Assembly (NCBI GenBank): GCA_029882015.1
Contig: JAOULM010000016.1
Span: 1-15,130, forward strand
DNA: 15,130 nucleotides
Source of the DNA: Candidatus Nomurabacteria bacterium
GTDB lineage: Bacteria > Patescibacteriota > Minisyncoccia > Phycocordibacterales > UBA1006
Direction of reading: 5' to 3'
Shown here in pieces: positions 6,355-13,962 of the stretch. Each line of letters begins with the position of its first letter. The stretch's first letter is position 1. Under the pieces are notes generated by a model. That model made no database searches. It was not told where the DNA came from and saw only the letters and a program-made list of their open reading frames with translations. The translations under genes and the position numbers were made by a program.

Positions 6355-7155
6355 ATGTCTAGAATTTCAACAACAAATCGTCATTTAATTTTAATCGCAT
6401 CTGCAATATTACTGATTGCATTTTTAGGTATGTTGGGGTATTTAAAATATTTTAGCGAAACTCCTACATGTTCTGATAACAAACAAAATGGCGACGAGGT
6501 TGGTATTGATTGTGGTGGTGGGTGTCGCTTGGTGTGTACAGTACAGGCGTCTCCAATAGTTTTGAAATGGCAACGACCATTCCAAACATTAAATGATGTG
6601 TATAATGTTGTTGCCCAATTGGAAAATGTAAATCCTGATTTGGGAATTCGCGAACTTGTTTACGATGTAAAAATCTACGACCAGGACAACGTTTTAATCG
6701 TTGGGCCTATACAGCGCACTACGACAATTGGGCCAAACCAAAATCATGTTTTGTTTATTGGGCCACTGGAAACCAGCAAGAGTCGCGAACCCGCACGCGT
6801 GTTTTTCAAATTGGCTGGGTCCAGTGGATGGGAACACGTTGATACATTTTTTGCCAAAGCTCCTATTGTTGTCAGACGTCAAAATTTTGTAAACTCACCA
6901 AATGGTGCGGCTTTGGATATAGAGCTAGAAAACACTACTCAGCGTCAGGTATATGACATAGAAGTTATCGTGCTTTTGTATGATGCCACAGGAAACGTTG
7001 TGGGTGTCAGCAGAACAGAAATAGACATGATGAACCCAAACACAACTGATGTATCTACTTTGACATGGCCAATGCCATTTGACGAAGGCGAAGTTGCCAA
7101 GATTGTTGTACAGCCACAAATAAATGTTTTCCACGAGCAGAATGACCGACTATGA
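6355..7155 (+). CDS. Membrane-anchored protein with PTC...GIDCGGGC cysteine motif
   Basis: 266 residues from the ATG at 6355. A TTG at 6331 in frame overlaps the terminator T-run and is unlikely. One N-terminal membrane segment (about 10-30) is followed by an extracytoplasmic region. That region starts with a four-cysteine cluster, PTCSDNKQNGDEVGIDCGGG plus CRLVC (C39, C53, C57, C61), that could form disulfides or bind a metal. I know this PTC/IDCGG pattern from uncharacterised Patescibacteria proteins, where it recurs on otherwise different exported proteins. The remainder is beta-rich with two similar-looking units (ELVYDVKIYDQDNVLI... and ALDIELENTTQRQVYDIEVIV), suggestive of FxLYD/Ig-like domains. 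The stop codon overlaps the start of the RodA-like gene by 4 bp, so the two are probably translationally coupled. A role in cell-wall assembly is inferred from that context only. Confidence 0.8.
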   Translation: MSRISTTNRHLILIASAILLIAFLGMLGYLKYFSETPTCSDNKQNGDEVGIDCGGGCRLVCTVQASPIVLKWQRPFQTLNDVYNVVAQLENVNPDLGIRELVYDVKIYDQDNVLIVGPIQRTTTIGPNQNHVLFIGPLETSKSREPARVFFKLAGSSGWEHVDTFFAKAPIVVRRQNFVNSPNGAALDIELENTTQRQVYDIEVIVLLYDATGNVVGVSRTEIDMMNPNTTDVSTLTWPMPFDEGEVAKIVVQPQINVFHEQNDRL

Positions 7156-8294
7156 CCTGGTTACGAACAGCAAAAGATTCGATAGATTGGGTTCTTGTTG
7201 TGGCTGTTGTTCCTCTATTGGTTTTTAGCCTGACTACCTTGAATTCATTTACAGGAGAGACACCATTTTTTGCGCGTCAGGTATTATGGGTGGCGATTTC
7301 TTTTGTGGTATTTTTCGCGATTTCTTTTGTTGATGTTTCATTTATAAAACGAACAAAGGTTTTGGTTTGGCTGTATGGGCTGGGAGTATTTCTGTTGCTT
7401 CTGTTGTTTGTTATTGGTTCAACAGTAAAAGGAGCAACGAGTTGGATTAATTTTGGAGCTTTTTCTTTTCAGCCATCTGACCCTATGAAAATTATTTTGA
7501 TTTTGCTTTTGGCAAAATATTTTTCCAGGCGACATATCGCAATCAAAGATGTTAGGCATCTGTTGGTTTCAGGGTTATATTTTTTAGTTCCTTTTATCTT
7601 GATTTTTATTCAGCCGGATTTTGGTTCTGCGATTATTTTGTTTGCTGTTTGGTTCGGAATGGTGTTGGTTTCTGGGATTTCCAAAAAACATTTATTCGTG
7701 ATACTTGGTGGGTTGATTTTGGTCGGCGGACTATTGTGGGGATTTGTTTTTGAGCCATATCAAAAAACTCGTATTTTGTCTTTTGTGAATCCTTTGTCTG
7801 ATATCCAGGGAGCAGGATACAATGCGTATCAATCAACTGTTGCGGTGGGATCTGGTCGATGGATAGGCAAGGGGGTTGGTTATGGAACACAATCACGATT
7901 AGAGTTTTTGCCAGAAAATGAAACAGACTTTATTTTCGCCAGTTTCGCCGAGGAATGGGGATTTGTTGGGGCGGTTACTGCGCTGTTGTTAATGGGGGTT
8001 ATTATTTGGCGAATATTACGTATTGCCACATTGGGTAGATCTAATTTTGAAATGTTGTTTGGGATTGGTCTTGCTATATATCTTATTGCTCATATTGTGA
8101 TCAATATTGGTATGAATATTGGGCTACTGCCTGTAACGGGGGTTACGTTACCTTTTTTCTCTTATGGGGGGTCGCATCTTTTGACAACATTTATTGGGTT
8201 AGGAATTTTGATGAGCATGTGGCGTGACCGTCGTCGTGTGCATAGAGATGATGCGCAACGCGAGTTTGTCGGGTATACTTCTGAATATGATTAA
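7152..8294 (+). CDS. rodA: RodA/FtsW-family peptidoglycan glycosyltransferase
   Basis: 380 residues with about ten membrane segments, usual length for the SEDS family, which polymerises lipid II into glycan strands with a partner class B penicillin-binding protein. Family motifs are in order: FQPSD (106-110, where RodA usually has FQPSE), QPDFGS (154-159), LPENETDFIFA (253-263) with D259 as the expected catalytic aspartate, AEEWGFVG (266-273), and PVTGVTLPFFSYGGS (327-341). The FQPS motif and short N-terminus favour RodA over FtsW. The start ATG overlaps the previous stop (ATGA), and the end overlaps the next gene by 8 bp. No PBP gene is in this window. Confidence 0.9.
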   Translation: MTWLRTAKDSIDWVLVVAVVPLLVFSLTTLNSFTGETPFFARQVLWVAISFVVFFAISFVDVSFIKRTKVLVWLYGLGVFLLLLLFVIGSTVKGATSWINFGAFSFQPSDPMKIILILLLAKYFSRRHIAIKDVRHLLVSGLYFLVPFILIFIQPDFGSAIILFAVWFGMVLVSGISKKHLFVILGGLILVGGLLWGFVFEPYQKTRILSFVNPLSDIQGAGYNAYQSTVAVGSGRWIGKGVGYGTQSRLEFLPENETDFIFASFAEEWGFVGAVTALLLMGVIIWRILRIATLGRSNFEMLFGIGLAIYLIAHIVINIGMNIGLLPVTGVTLPFFSYGGSHLLTTFIGLGILMSMWRDRRRVHRDDAQREFVGYTSEYD

Positions 8295-8841
8295 TTTAAG
8301 TATTTTTTCTTGGTTACATGGATTAGCGGGGCGAGCCGATTGGTTTGATTGGTTTGTGGAATTCACAGCGAACCCTTTTACTATTATTTCAATAGGAGTT
8401 TTGATGTTGGTTATTTTTATATATTTAGATGGTCGTCCGGGATGGTTGCTGGCTAGCCGAACGACTTGGCGACGAATTATTGTTGTGGGGATGTCTGGAT
8501 TTATTGGGTGGTTTGGGTCCGGATTTCTAAAGTCATTGATTATCAAACCCAGGCCTTTTATGGCAGATATTGGTGTGGAGCCATTGTTTACCTATGGAGC
8601 GTTTGATTCGTTTCCATCAGGACATGCAACCATCTTGATGGCGCTGGCGGTTTCTGTATTTTTTGTTAATAAAAAACTGGGATTAGTTTACGTATTTTTT
8701 GCAATCGTCATTGGTTTGTCTCGGGTTGTTGCCGGGGTTCATTATCCTGTAGATATTGTTGCTGGGTGGATAATCGGAGCGGTAATAGGGTTCGTTGTTG
8801 GTTGGATTGGTCTTCGGAATCGCTCCGTCAATGCAAAATAG
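8287..8841 (+). CDS. PAP2-family membrane phosphatase (probable undecaprenyl-diphosphate phosphatase)
   Basis: 184 residues from the ATG at 8287. The frame extends up to 8224, but that would run 71 bp into the RodA gene and give a non-membrane N-terminus, so the later start is preferred. All three PAP2 signature motifs are present: KSLIIKPRP (82-90), PSGH (110-113) and SRVVAGVHYPVD (145-156), with the catalytic histidines in the second and third. About five to six membrane segments. In this operon, directly after a lipid II-using glycosyltransferase, the natural role is dephosphorylating the undecaprenyl carrier outside the membrane (PgpB/BcrC type). A phosphatidylglycerophosphate or other lipid phosphatase role cannot be excluded. 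Confidence 0.85.
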   Translation: MINLSIFSWLHGLAGRADWFDWFVEFTANPFTIISIGVLMLVIFIYLDGRPGWLLASRTTWRRIIVVGMSGFIGWFGSGFLKSLIIKPRPFMADIGVEPLFTYGAFDSFPSGHATILMALAVSVFFVNKKLGLVYVFFAIVIGLSRVVAGVHYPVDIVAGWIIGAVIGFVVGWIGLRNRSVNAK

Positions 8842-8850
8842 AAATAGTGT

Positions 8851-8856
8851 TACAAT
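8851..8856 (+). promoter_or_regulatory. -10 box, probably leaderless, for the TauE/SafE gene
   Basis: TACAAT ends 9 nt before the ATG at 8866 and 10 bp after the stop of the PAP2 gene. There is no clear -35 and no Shine-Dalgarno site. Confidence 0.5.
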
Positions 8857-8865
8857 AGCCATAAT

Positions 8866-9645
8866 ATGATTACTACTATTACATACGTTATCTTGGGTTT
8901 GTTTTCCGGTATGGTGTCTGGGATGACAGGAGCTTCGGGTGTTATGGTCTTGATTCCTGTTTTAACTGTTGCGTTTGGTTTCCCTTTGTATGTCGCCATT
9001 GGAACCAGTCTTTTGGCGGACGTTATATCATCTATTCCCATTGCTGCGACTTATTATAAAAATGGGAACTTGGCATGGAAGGCGGCAATTTGGTTGATTA
9101 TAGGTTCTGTTTTAGGAGCTCAAGTAGGAGTCGAGGGGACACAACTATTTCCAGAAAGTTGGATTATGATTGTGTTTGCGTTGGGGGTTGCTGGTGTTGG
9201 TTTAAAAATGTGGCGGGAAGGAATAAAAAAAGAGATGGGGGTTTTTAGCTGGAAAATGCCATGGTGGCTGGAATTGTGGTGGGCCAGGATATTGCTGGGG
9301 TTGGGGCTGGGATTTTTTCTAGGATTAATAACAGGATTGTTTGGTGCTGGTGGTGGGATATTTTATTTCTTGGTTTTGTATTTTTTATTACGTCTTCCGT
9401 TAAAGGTGTCTATTGGAACCGCAGCATTTGCGATGATTGCCAGCTCTATTTCTGGTGCGTTTGGGCATTGGAGTGTTGGGAATTTAGATTTGCAAACAGG
9501 ACTGATTATTGGATTCTCGGCGGCGGCGGGGGGGATAATTGCAGCCACCTTGGATAACCGTATTCCCGATGGATTATTATCCAAGACAGTTGGGGTTGTG
9601 TTTATTGTTTTGGCTGTGGTGATGTTAGCTGTTAGGATTTTGTAG
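8866..9645 (+). CDS. TauE/SafE-family membrane transporter
   Basis: 259 residues, typical of the family (sulfite/organosulfonate exporter-like permeases, PF01925). Two homologous halves each carry the family's Gly-rich helix followed by a hydrophobic stretch and an IGT(S/A) segment: GMVSGMTGASGVMVLIPVLT...VAIGTSLLADV near the N-terminus, and GLITGLFGAGGGIFYFLVLY...VSIGTAAFAMIASSISGAFGH in the second half. About seven to eight membrane helices. The substrate cannot be told from sequence, and no sulfur-metabolism genes are nearby. It probably has its own promoter but could also receive readthrough from the envelope operon. Confidence 0.85.
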   Translation: MITTITYVILGLFSGMVSGMTGASGVMVLIPVLTVAFGFPLYVAIGTSLLADVISSIPIAATYYKNGNLAWKAAIWLIIGSVLGAQVGVEGTQLFPESWIMIVFALGVAGVGLKMWREGIKKEMGVFSWKMPWWLELWWARILLGLGLGFFLGLITGLFGAGGGIFYFLVLYFLLRLPLKVSIGTAAFAMIASSISGAFGHWSVGNLDLQTGLIIGFSAAAGGIIAATLDNRIPDGLLSKTVGVVFIVLAVVMLAVRIL

Positions 9646-9666
9646 GTAGTATAAACAATAAAGAGG

Positions 9667-9703
9667 GTAAAAGAAAAAGCTGATTTGCTACGCAAATCAG
9701 CTT
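9667..9703 (-). terminator. Terminator of the minus-strand small gene
   Basis: A perfect 12-bp stem (9677-9688 with 9692-9703, loop TAC). Read on the minus strand it is followed by TTTTTCTTTT. The stop codon of the minus-strand gene (9697-9699) lies inside the stem. On the plus strand it lacks a T run, so the TauE/SafE gene has no clear terminator of its own. Confidence 0.75.
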
Positions 9704-9984
9704 GGGTGTTTTAAATCTCTTGAGAGTGACATCATAAGTTCAAAGCCAGCTTTCCAATTCTTAGTCAGTTTGAAATTCCTTTTTTCTGCTGGGGCATTGT
9801 CTTCTTTAATAAGGTCGGATCGCAGTTCTTTAGGGGTAAAATATAAATCATTTTTCACAAGATATTTCAAGGTAATTCTCCTGTAATAGGCTCTTATTTG
9901 TTTATAAATTTCCACAGGCAATGCGGCTGTGTTAACCCCGCTTGTCAAAATTTCTTTTATTTCATAGTCAGTTAGTGTTTCCAT
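9697..9984 (-). CDS. Small hypothetical protein
   Basis: 95 residues, soluble, strongly charged (many K, E, R), with no membrane segment and no cysteine. Mainly alpha-helical by appearance (YEIKEILTSG, EIYKQIRAYYRRITLKYLVK, NWKAGFELMMSLSRDLKH). I do not recognise the family. Its reality is supported by a consensus promoter upstream and a terminator that overlaps its stop codon. It lies on the opposite strand to its neighbours and is divergent from secD, sharing about 110 bp of upstream region with it. Regulation of secD is possible but nothing in the sequence shows it. Confidence 0.7.
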   Translation of the reverse strand: METLTDYEIKEILTSGVNTAALPVEIYKQIRAYYRRITLKYLVKNDLYFTPKELRSDLIKEDNAPAEKRNFKLTKNWKAGFELMMSLSRDLKHPS

Positions 9985-10022
9985 TTCTTTATTTTTTATG
10001 ATAATGAATGTTATTTACCCTC

Positions 10023-10050
10023 ATTTTACCTACCCACAACAATAAGTCAA
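10023..10050 (-). promoter_or_regulatory. Promoter for the minus-strand small gene
   Basis: On the minus strand, TTGACT (10050-10045), 16-bp spacer, TAAAAT (10028-10023). Predicted start is about 10016, giving a leader of about 32 nt before the ATG at 9984. Confidence 0.7.
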
Positions 10051-10079
10051 CTCTTTCTTTTATTCCCAAAAAGCGGTAG

Positions 10080-10085
10080 GATAAT
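10080..10085 (+). promoter_or_regulatory. -10 box, probably leaderless, for secDF
   Basis: GATAAT ends 9 nt before the ATG at 10095, so the transcript would start at or within a few bases of the start codon. No obvious -35; the region upstream is shared with the divergent minus-strand promoter. Confidence 0.5.
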
Positions 10086-10094
10086 GACTATTAT

Positions 10095-11474
10095 ATGTGG
10101 AAAATAAGAATTATCGCACTTGCAATATTAGTAGCCGGAATCGGAATCGGGTTTTTTGTATTTAAAAATCAGTCAAAACCATTCCACCTGGGGCTCGATC
10201 TATCAGGGGGGGTTCAATTAACCTACCAGGCTGATCTGGACGGAGTCTCCGAAGACGAAGCTGCTGACAGATTAGATGCTTTGCGTGATGTTATCGAGCG
10301 TCGTGTTAACAGCAATGAATTTTCTGGTGTTCTGGGTGTGTTGGAGCCAACAATTCAAACCGAAAAGGTTCGTCTAGGGCAGGATGGAATTCAACATCGT
10401 GTTCTTGTGGAATTGCCTGGCGTTACGGATACAGAATCTGCAAAAGCATTCATCGGAGAAACTCCACTATTGGAATTCAAACTTGTTGATCCAAATTTTG
10501 AGCCACCCGTACAAGATCTAGTCGTTGATGAAAACGGCGATGTTGTTATTCCAGAAATTAATTTTGCTGGAGCTTATATCGATACAGGTCTTACTGGGCA
10601 ATATTTAACAGGTGCATCAGTACAGTTTAGCCAAGGTGTCCAGAGCGGTGCTGGTGGATTATCTGGGCAACCATATATCGCATTGCAGTTCGACAAAGAT
10701 GGCGGAAAATTATTTGCAGATATTACGGGTGCACACATAGGCGAGGCGCTGGCTATTATGCTGGATGGTCAGGTTATTTCTGCACCAACTATTCAAACAA
10801 CAATCACGGGTGGTGAGGCAATCATTACTGGGAGTTTTACAATCGACGAAGCCAAAACATTGGCGGGACGTTTGTCTCAGGGTGCGTTACCTGTGCAGAT
10901 TAAACTGATTTCTGAATCATCCGTTGGTCCATCGTTGGGGGCTGGTGCTGTAGATGCGGGAATGTATGCTGGGTTGATTGGAATATTGGCAGTTATGATT
11001 TTTATGATTGCGTATTATCGAGCCTCTGGTTTTGTTTCAGCATTGGCGCTGGCTATGTATGGATTGGTTATGCTTGCTTTGTTTAAATTAATTCCAGTAA
11101 CAATTACAGCGGCGGGTATTGCCGGGTTTATTATTTCTTTGGGAATTGCGGTTGATGCGAATATTTTGATATTTGAACGAATGAACGAAGAAATAAAAAA
11201 AGGACGAAGCTTGTACGATGCAATCAGCAATGGTTTTGACCGAGCTTGGTTGTCGATTCGTGATGGAAACATCTCCAGCGTTATTGCTTCGATTGTGATA
11301 TTGATGGTTTTCAAAACGAGCTTTATTCGTGGGTTTGCGGTGACGTTTACACTCGGAGTTATTGTTTCTATGGCGACTGCGGTTATTGCGACACGATATA
11401 TAATGTTTGCAATCTCTCGTGAAAACCCAGGAAAATTCGGTCGCTTTATTATGAGAGCAGGATTTAAAAAATAA
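10095..11474 (+). CDS. secD: Protein translocase subunit SecD
   Basis: 459 residues. SecD works with SecF as a proton-driven accessory that pulls exported proteins from the SecYEG channel. An N-terminal membrane helix (about 6-22) is followed by the family motif FHLGLDLSGGVQLTY (30-44). A periplasmic domain then runs to about 275 (DALRDVIERRVNSNEFSG, the ALQFDKDGGKLFADIT head region, and the DGQVISAPTI...GGEAIITGSF segment). Five C-terminal membrane helices carry GIAVDANILIFERMNEE (about 349-365), the D4-type motif with the conserved aspartate thought to take part in proton movement. secF starts 1 bp after the stop codon. The start is fixed by the adjacent -10 box. Confidence 0.96.
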   Translation: MWKIRIIALAILVAGIGIGFFVFKNQSKPFHLGLDLSGGVQLTYQADLDGVSEDEAADRLDALRDVIERRVNSNEFSGVLGVLEPTIQTEKVRLGQDGIQHRVLVELPGVTDTESAKAFIGETPLLEFKLVDPNFEPPVQDLVVDENGDVVIPEINFAGAYIDTGLTGQYLTGASVQFSQGVQSGAGGLSGQPYIALQFDKDGGKLFADITGAHIGEALAIMLDGQVISAPTIQTTITGGEAIITGSFTIDEAKTLAGRLSQGALPVQIKLISESSVGPSLGAGAVDAGMYAGLIGILAVMIFMIAYYRASGFVSALALAMYGLVMLALFKLIPVTITAAGIAGFIISLGIAVDANILIFERMNEEIKKGRSLYDAISNGFDRAWLSIRDGNISSVIASIVILMVFKTSFIRGFAVTFTLGVIVSMATAVIATRYIMFAISRENPGKFGRFIMRAGFKK

Positions 11475-11475
11475 T

Positions 11476-12351
11476 ATGTTTATAATAAATAACAAATGGT
11501 GGTTCGTTTCGTTTTCAGCAGCTTTGGTTATTGTTGCTATTGTTGCCACGTCTATATTCGGAATTAATTTCGGAGTTGAATTTACAGGTGGAACGGTAAC
11601 CGAGGTGCAGTATGAACAACGACCAAATATTGAACAAATAACAGAAGCTTTGTCTGGTTTTGATTTCAGCGCTCAGGTTCAAACATTGGGAGATAATGCT
11701 TTTGTAATCCGTACACGAGAACTATCTGATGCAGACAAGCAGGTTTTGATAGCCTCTGTTCAGTTGGAGCAAGCAGACGCGCAAATTGTGCGGTCTAATA
11801 CAATAGGTCCATCAGTTGGGCGTGAACTGCAATCAAAATCATGGATTGCGATTGTTGCTGTGGCAATTTTGATTATTTTATATGTGGCATTTGTATTCCG
11901 CCGTGTATCGAGACCGGTGTCATCATGGAAATATGGAACGATTGCTGTTGTTGCACTTCTTCATGATATTATTATCCCCGTCGGAGTATTTGCGATTTTG
12001 GGATGGGAAGTCGGAACATTGTTTATAATCGGTTTGCTTTCTATTTTGGGATTGTCTGTTAATGACACTATCGTTGTCTTTGATCGCGTTCGTGAACGTC
12101 TAGGGGAAAATGCAGGTAAAATAAAAGAACCATTTGAAAAAACAGTAGGGTTCGCTATCAAGCAAACAATCGCTCGCTCATTGAATACGTCTTTGACGTT
12201 GTTGGTTGTATTGTTGGTGCTATGGTTTGTTGGTCCAGAATCAACAAAAACATTGGCAGTCGTATTAATGATTGGTACTGTTGTCGGAACCTATTCATCA
12301 ATTTTCTTGGCAAGTCCACTATTGGTGGATTGGCAAAAAAAGACAAGGTGA
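11476..12351 (+). CDS. secF: Protein translocase subunit SecF
   Basis: 291 residues, normal length. N-terminal membrane helix (about 8-28), then the FGVEFTGGT motif (about 32-40) and a short periplasmic domain (IEQITEALSGF...NAFVIRTREL...). The IGPSVGREL segment precedes the C-terminal five-helix block. That block includes LLHDIIIPVGVFAILG and GLSVNDTIVVFDRVRERL (about 192-209), the SecF counterpart of the SecD proton-pathway motif. No Shine-Dalgarno site is visible in the tail of secD, so coupled translation from secD is likely. The operon ends at the terminator at 12410-12442. About 60 bp between the stop and that terminator hold only a small TCGC-GAA-GCGA hairpin. Confidence 0.96.
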   Translation: MFIINNKWWFVSFSAALVIVAIVATSIFGINFGVEFTGGTVTEVQYEQRPNIEQITEALSGFDFSAQVQTLGDNAFVIRTRELSDADKQVLIASVQLEQADAQIVRSNTIGPSVGRELQSKSWIAIVAVAILIILYVAFVFRRVSRPVSSWKYGTIAVVALLHDIIIPVGVFAILGWEVGTLFIIGLLSILGLSVNDTIVVFDRVRERLGENAGKIKEPFEKTVGFAIKQTIARSLNTSLTLLVVLLVLWFVGPESTKTLAVVLMIGTVVGTYSSIFLASPLLVDWQKKTR

Positions 12352-12409
12352 ATCGCGAAGCGAGAGAGGGTGCCCTGGGGTAAAAAATAAAATTAAAACC
12401 AGAGTAAAT

Positions 12410-12442
12410 AAAAGCCATCCGAACAGGATGGCTTTTCTTTTT
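12410..12442. terminator. Bidirectional terminator between convergent genes
   Basis: AAAAGCCATCC (12410-12420), loop GAACA, GGATGGCTTTT (12426-12436), then CTTTTT. It serves secF on the plus strand and the converging gene on the minus strand. Confidence 0.9.
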
Positions 12443-12447
12443 GTATG

Positions 12448-12978
12448 CTACGTTATTTCATTATTAACCTTTTCGTTTATAAAAGGCGCAAGTAATAGAT
12501 AGTGAAAGAGTCTTGCAAACTTTAAACTTGGACTATTTTCTTCTGCATAGGACACTATATTTTCAGTTTTTTCTAATCCTAGCCACATTCTCTCAAGCTT
12601 TTTGTTTACCTGTCTCCTTGCCTCAATTCTGTGATTAATATCCTCATATTCATCAGCCACAATCAAGAGGTTTATTTTCATTTTCTTGAATTCGTCTAGT
12701 ATTGATTTATTGTGGATATAAATCACACGACTCAAGCGTCCTTCTTTTAAAAGAGACTCCTCTTCTTTTGTTAGCTTGGTTGATAAGGCAGGGAACACCT
12801 GCGAAGTTCTCCTAATACCTTTAAAAGCATTGTAGACCACTAATCCCCCCAGTAAAACAATAAAACCAAACGGAATCCATAAGCCCCAGCCATGATTCAT
12901 GGCAAAACTTGCAGAAGTTCCTAAAATATAAGCAAATAATAATACCACCCCTGTAAAAATCGTTATTTTTGTTTTCAT
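12448..12978 (-). CDS. Small two-helix membrane protein of unknown function
   Basis: 176 residues. Two membrane segments near the N-terminus (about 5-25 and 33-51) form a hairpin. A long, charged, helical cytoplasmic region follows (LTKEEESLLKEGRLSRVIYI..., then KMKINLLIVADEYEDINHRI and ARRQVNKKLERMWLGLEKTE), which could form a coiled coil. I do not recognise the family. The start ATG lies about 12 nt after the predicted transcript start of a strong promoter, and the gene ends next to a shared terminator, so it forms its own single-gene unit on the strand opposite to its neighbours. Confidence 0.75.
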   Translation of the reverse strand: MKTKITIFTGVVLLFAYILGTSASFAMNHGWGLWIPFGFIVLLGGLVVYNAFKGIRRTSQVFPALSTKLTKEEESLLKEGRLSRVIYIHNKSILDEFKKMKINLLIVADEYEDINHRIEARRQVNKKLERMWLGLEKTENIVSYAEENSPSLKFARLFHYLLLAPFINEKVNNEIT

Positions 12979-12996
12979 AATTTTCTTTTTTCTTTG

Positions 12997-13025
12997 ATAA
13001 TACGTGAATCTGGTCTATTTGTCAA
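12997..13025 (-). promoter_or_regulatory. Promoter for the two-helix membrane protein
   Basis: On the minus strand, TTGACA (13025-13020), 17-bp spacer, TATTAT (13002-12997). Near-consensus sigma70-type promoter. Predicted start is about 12990, giving a leader of about 12 nt. Confidence 0.75.
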
Positions 13026-13064
13026 TAAAAAGCATGCTTTGAGGTAAAATCTACTAAAATTTGG

Positions 13065-13110
13065 TATAATGTATATAGTCTTGAAAACATTACACACTTT
13101 TCGCTAGAAT
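13065..13110 (+). promoter_or_regulatory. Promoter region of the lemA-cupin-htpX operon
   Basis: Two candidates. TTGAAA (13081-13086) with an 18-bp spacer and TAGAAT (13105-13110) gives a start about 12 nt before the ATG at 13129. A perfect TATAAT (13065-13070) without a good -35 would give a leader of about 50 nt. Both may be used. Confidence 0.6.
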
Positions 13111-13128
13111 CCTCTAGCCCTTAAACTT

Positions 13129-13695
13129 ATGACTATACTATGGATTATTCTAGGAATTCTCGGAGTTATCTTGCTCTGGGGAGTTGCCTCATATAACGGA
13201 TTTATTACTTTGAAAAACCGCACAAACGAAGCGTGGGCAGATATTGATGTCCAACTGAAGCGTCGTTATGATTTGATTCCAAATTTAATTAACACCGTCA
13301 AAGGATACGCAGCGCACGAAAGCAGTGTCTTCCAAGCCGTAACCCAGGCGCGAACCGCAGCTATTTCTGCCGAGCAATCTGGTGACCCAGAAAAAATTGC
13401 CAAATCAGAAAACATGCTAACCGGAGCATTGAAATCAGTGTTCGCTGTTGCCGAAGCTTATCCTGAATTAAAGGCGAACGAAAATTTCCAGGAATTACAA
13501 CGTGAATTGTCAGATACAGAAAATAAAATTCAGGCTGCTCGTAGGTTTTACAATGCAAATGTTCGCGACTTTAACACTCGCGCAGAATCATTCCCATCAA
13601 ACATAATCGCTAAAATGTTTAAATTTATCGCACGGGAATTCTTTGAATTGAATGACGCCCCAGAGGAACGTGAGAATGTAAAGGTAGATTTCTAA
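13129..13695 (+). CDS. lemA: LemA family protein
   Basis: 188 residues, standard length. One N-terminal membrane helix (about 3-21), then the diagnostic LemA segment NEAWADIDVQLKRRYDLIP (33-51) followed by NLINTVKGYAAHE. The rest is a helical bundle (FQELQRELSDTENKIQAARR, FYNANVRDFNTRAESFP) facing the outside or cytoplasm, depending on topology. The molecular function of LemA is not settled. It is very often found next to HtpX or TPM-domain proteins and is thought to take part in envelope stress or membrane-protein quality control. Here it is first in an operon with a cupin (2 bp gap) and HtpX. Confidence 0.93.
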   Translation: MTILWIILGILGVILLWGVASYNGFITLKNRTNEAWADIDVQLKRRYDLIPNLINTVKGYAAHESSVFQAVTQARTAAISAEQSGDPEKIAKSENMLTGALKSVFAVAEAYPELKANENFQELQRELSDTENKIQAARRFYNANVRDFNTRAESFPSNIIAKMFKFIAREFFELNDAPEERENVKVDF

Positions 13696-13697
13696 TC

Positions 13698-13961
13698 ATG
13701 CAAGAAAATTTTGAACAACTCTTTCAAAATGAAAAAATTCAGGTAAAGAAAATTACTTCTCCTGCAGGTTTTACCAGCGAGGTATTCACCAGCGATATGG
13801 ACGAGTGGATATATGTAATTCGCGGAAGCGCTCGTCTGGATGTCGGCGGGGAAATGATTAACTTGAAATCAGGAGAGCATTTTTTGATCCCAAAAAACAC
13901 TTCAAATCAGGTATTGCAGACACTCGAAGAAACAACGTGGTTAGGTACTTACATTAAATAA
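13698..13961 (+). CDS. Small cupin-domain protein without the usual metal ligands
   Basis: 87 residues, a single cupin_2-type barrel: DEWIYVIRGSARLDVGGEMI (about 35-54), NLKSGEHFLIPKNTSNQVLQ (about 55-74), then a short end strand. Canonical cupins carry HxH in the first motif and a histidine in the second. Here the first motif has EWIYV and the second NTSNQV, so the histidine ligands are missing and metal-dependent catalysis is unlikely. A binding or structural role is more plausible (inference). It lies 2 bp after lemA and 1 bp before htpX, so it is cotranscribed with both. AAGG upstream of the ATG is a weak, distant Shine-Dalgarno candidate. Confidence 0.85.
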   Translation: MQENFEQLFQNEKIQVKKITSPAGFTSEVFTSDMDEWIYVIRGSARLDVGGEMINLKSGEHFLIPKNTSNQVLQTLEETTWLGTYIK

Positions 13962-13962
13962 T

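Noticed and set aside
8224..8286. Longer N-terminus for the PAP2 gene
   Set aside because: It would overlap the RodA gene by 71 bp and adds a non-family extension; the ATG at 8287 gives a standard PAP2 protein.
11088..11549. 153-codon minus-strand ORF across the secD-secF junction
   Set aside because: Opposite-strand shadow of two clear genes, with a composition rich in N, H and R typical of such shadows.
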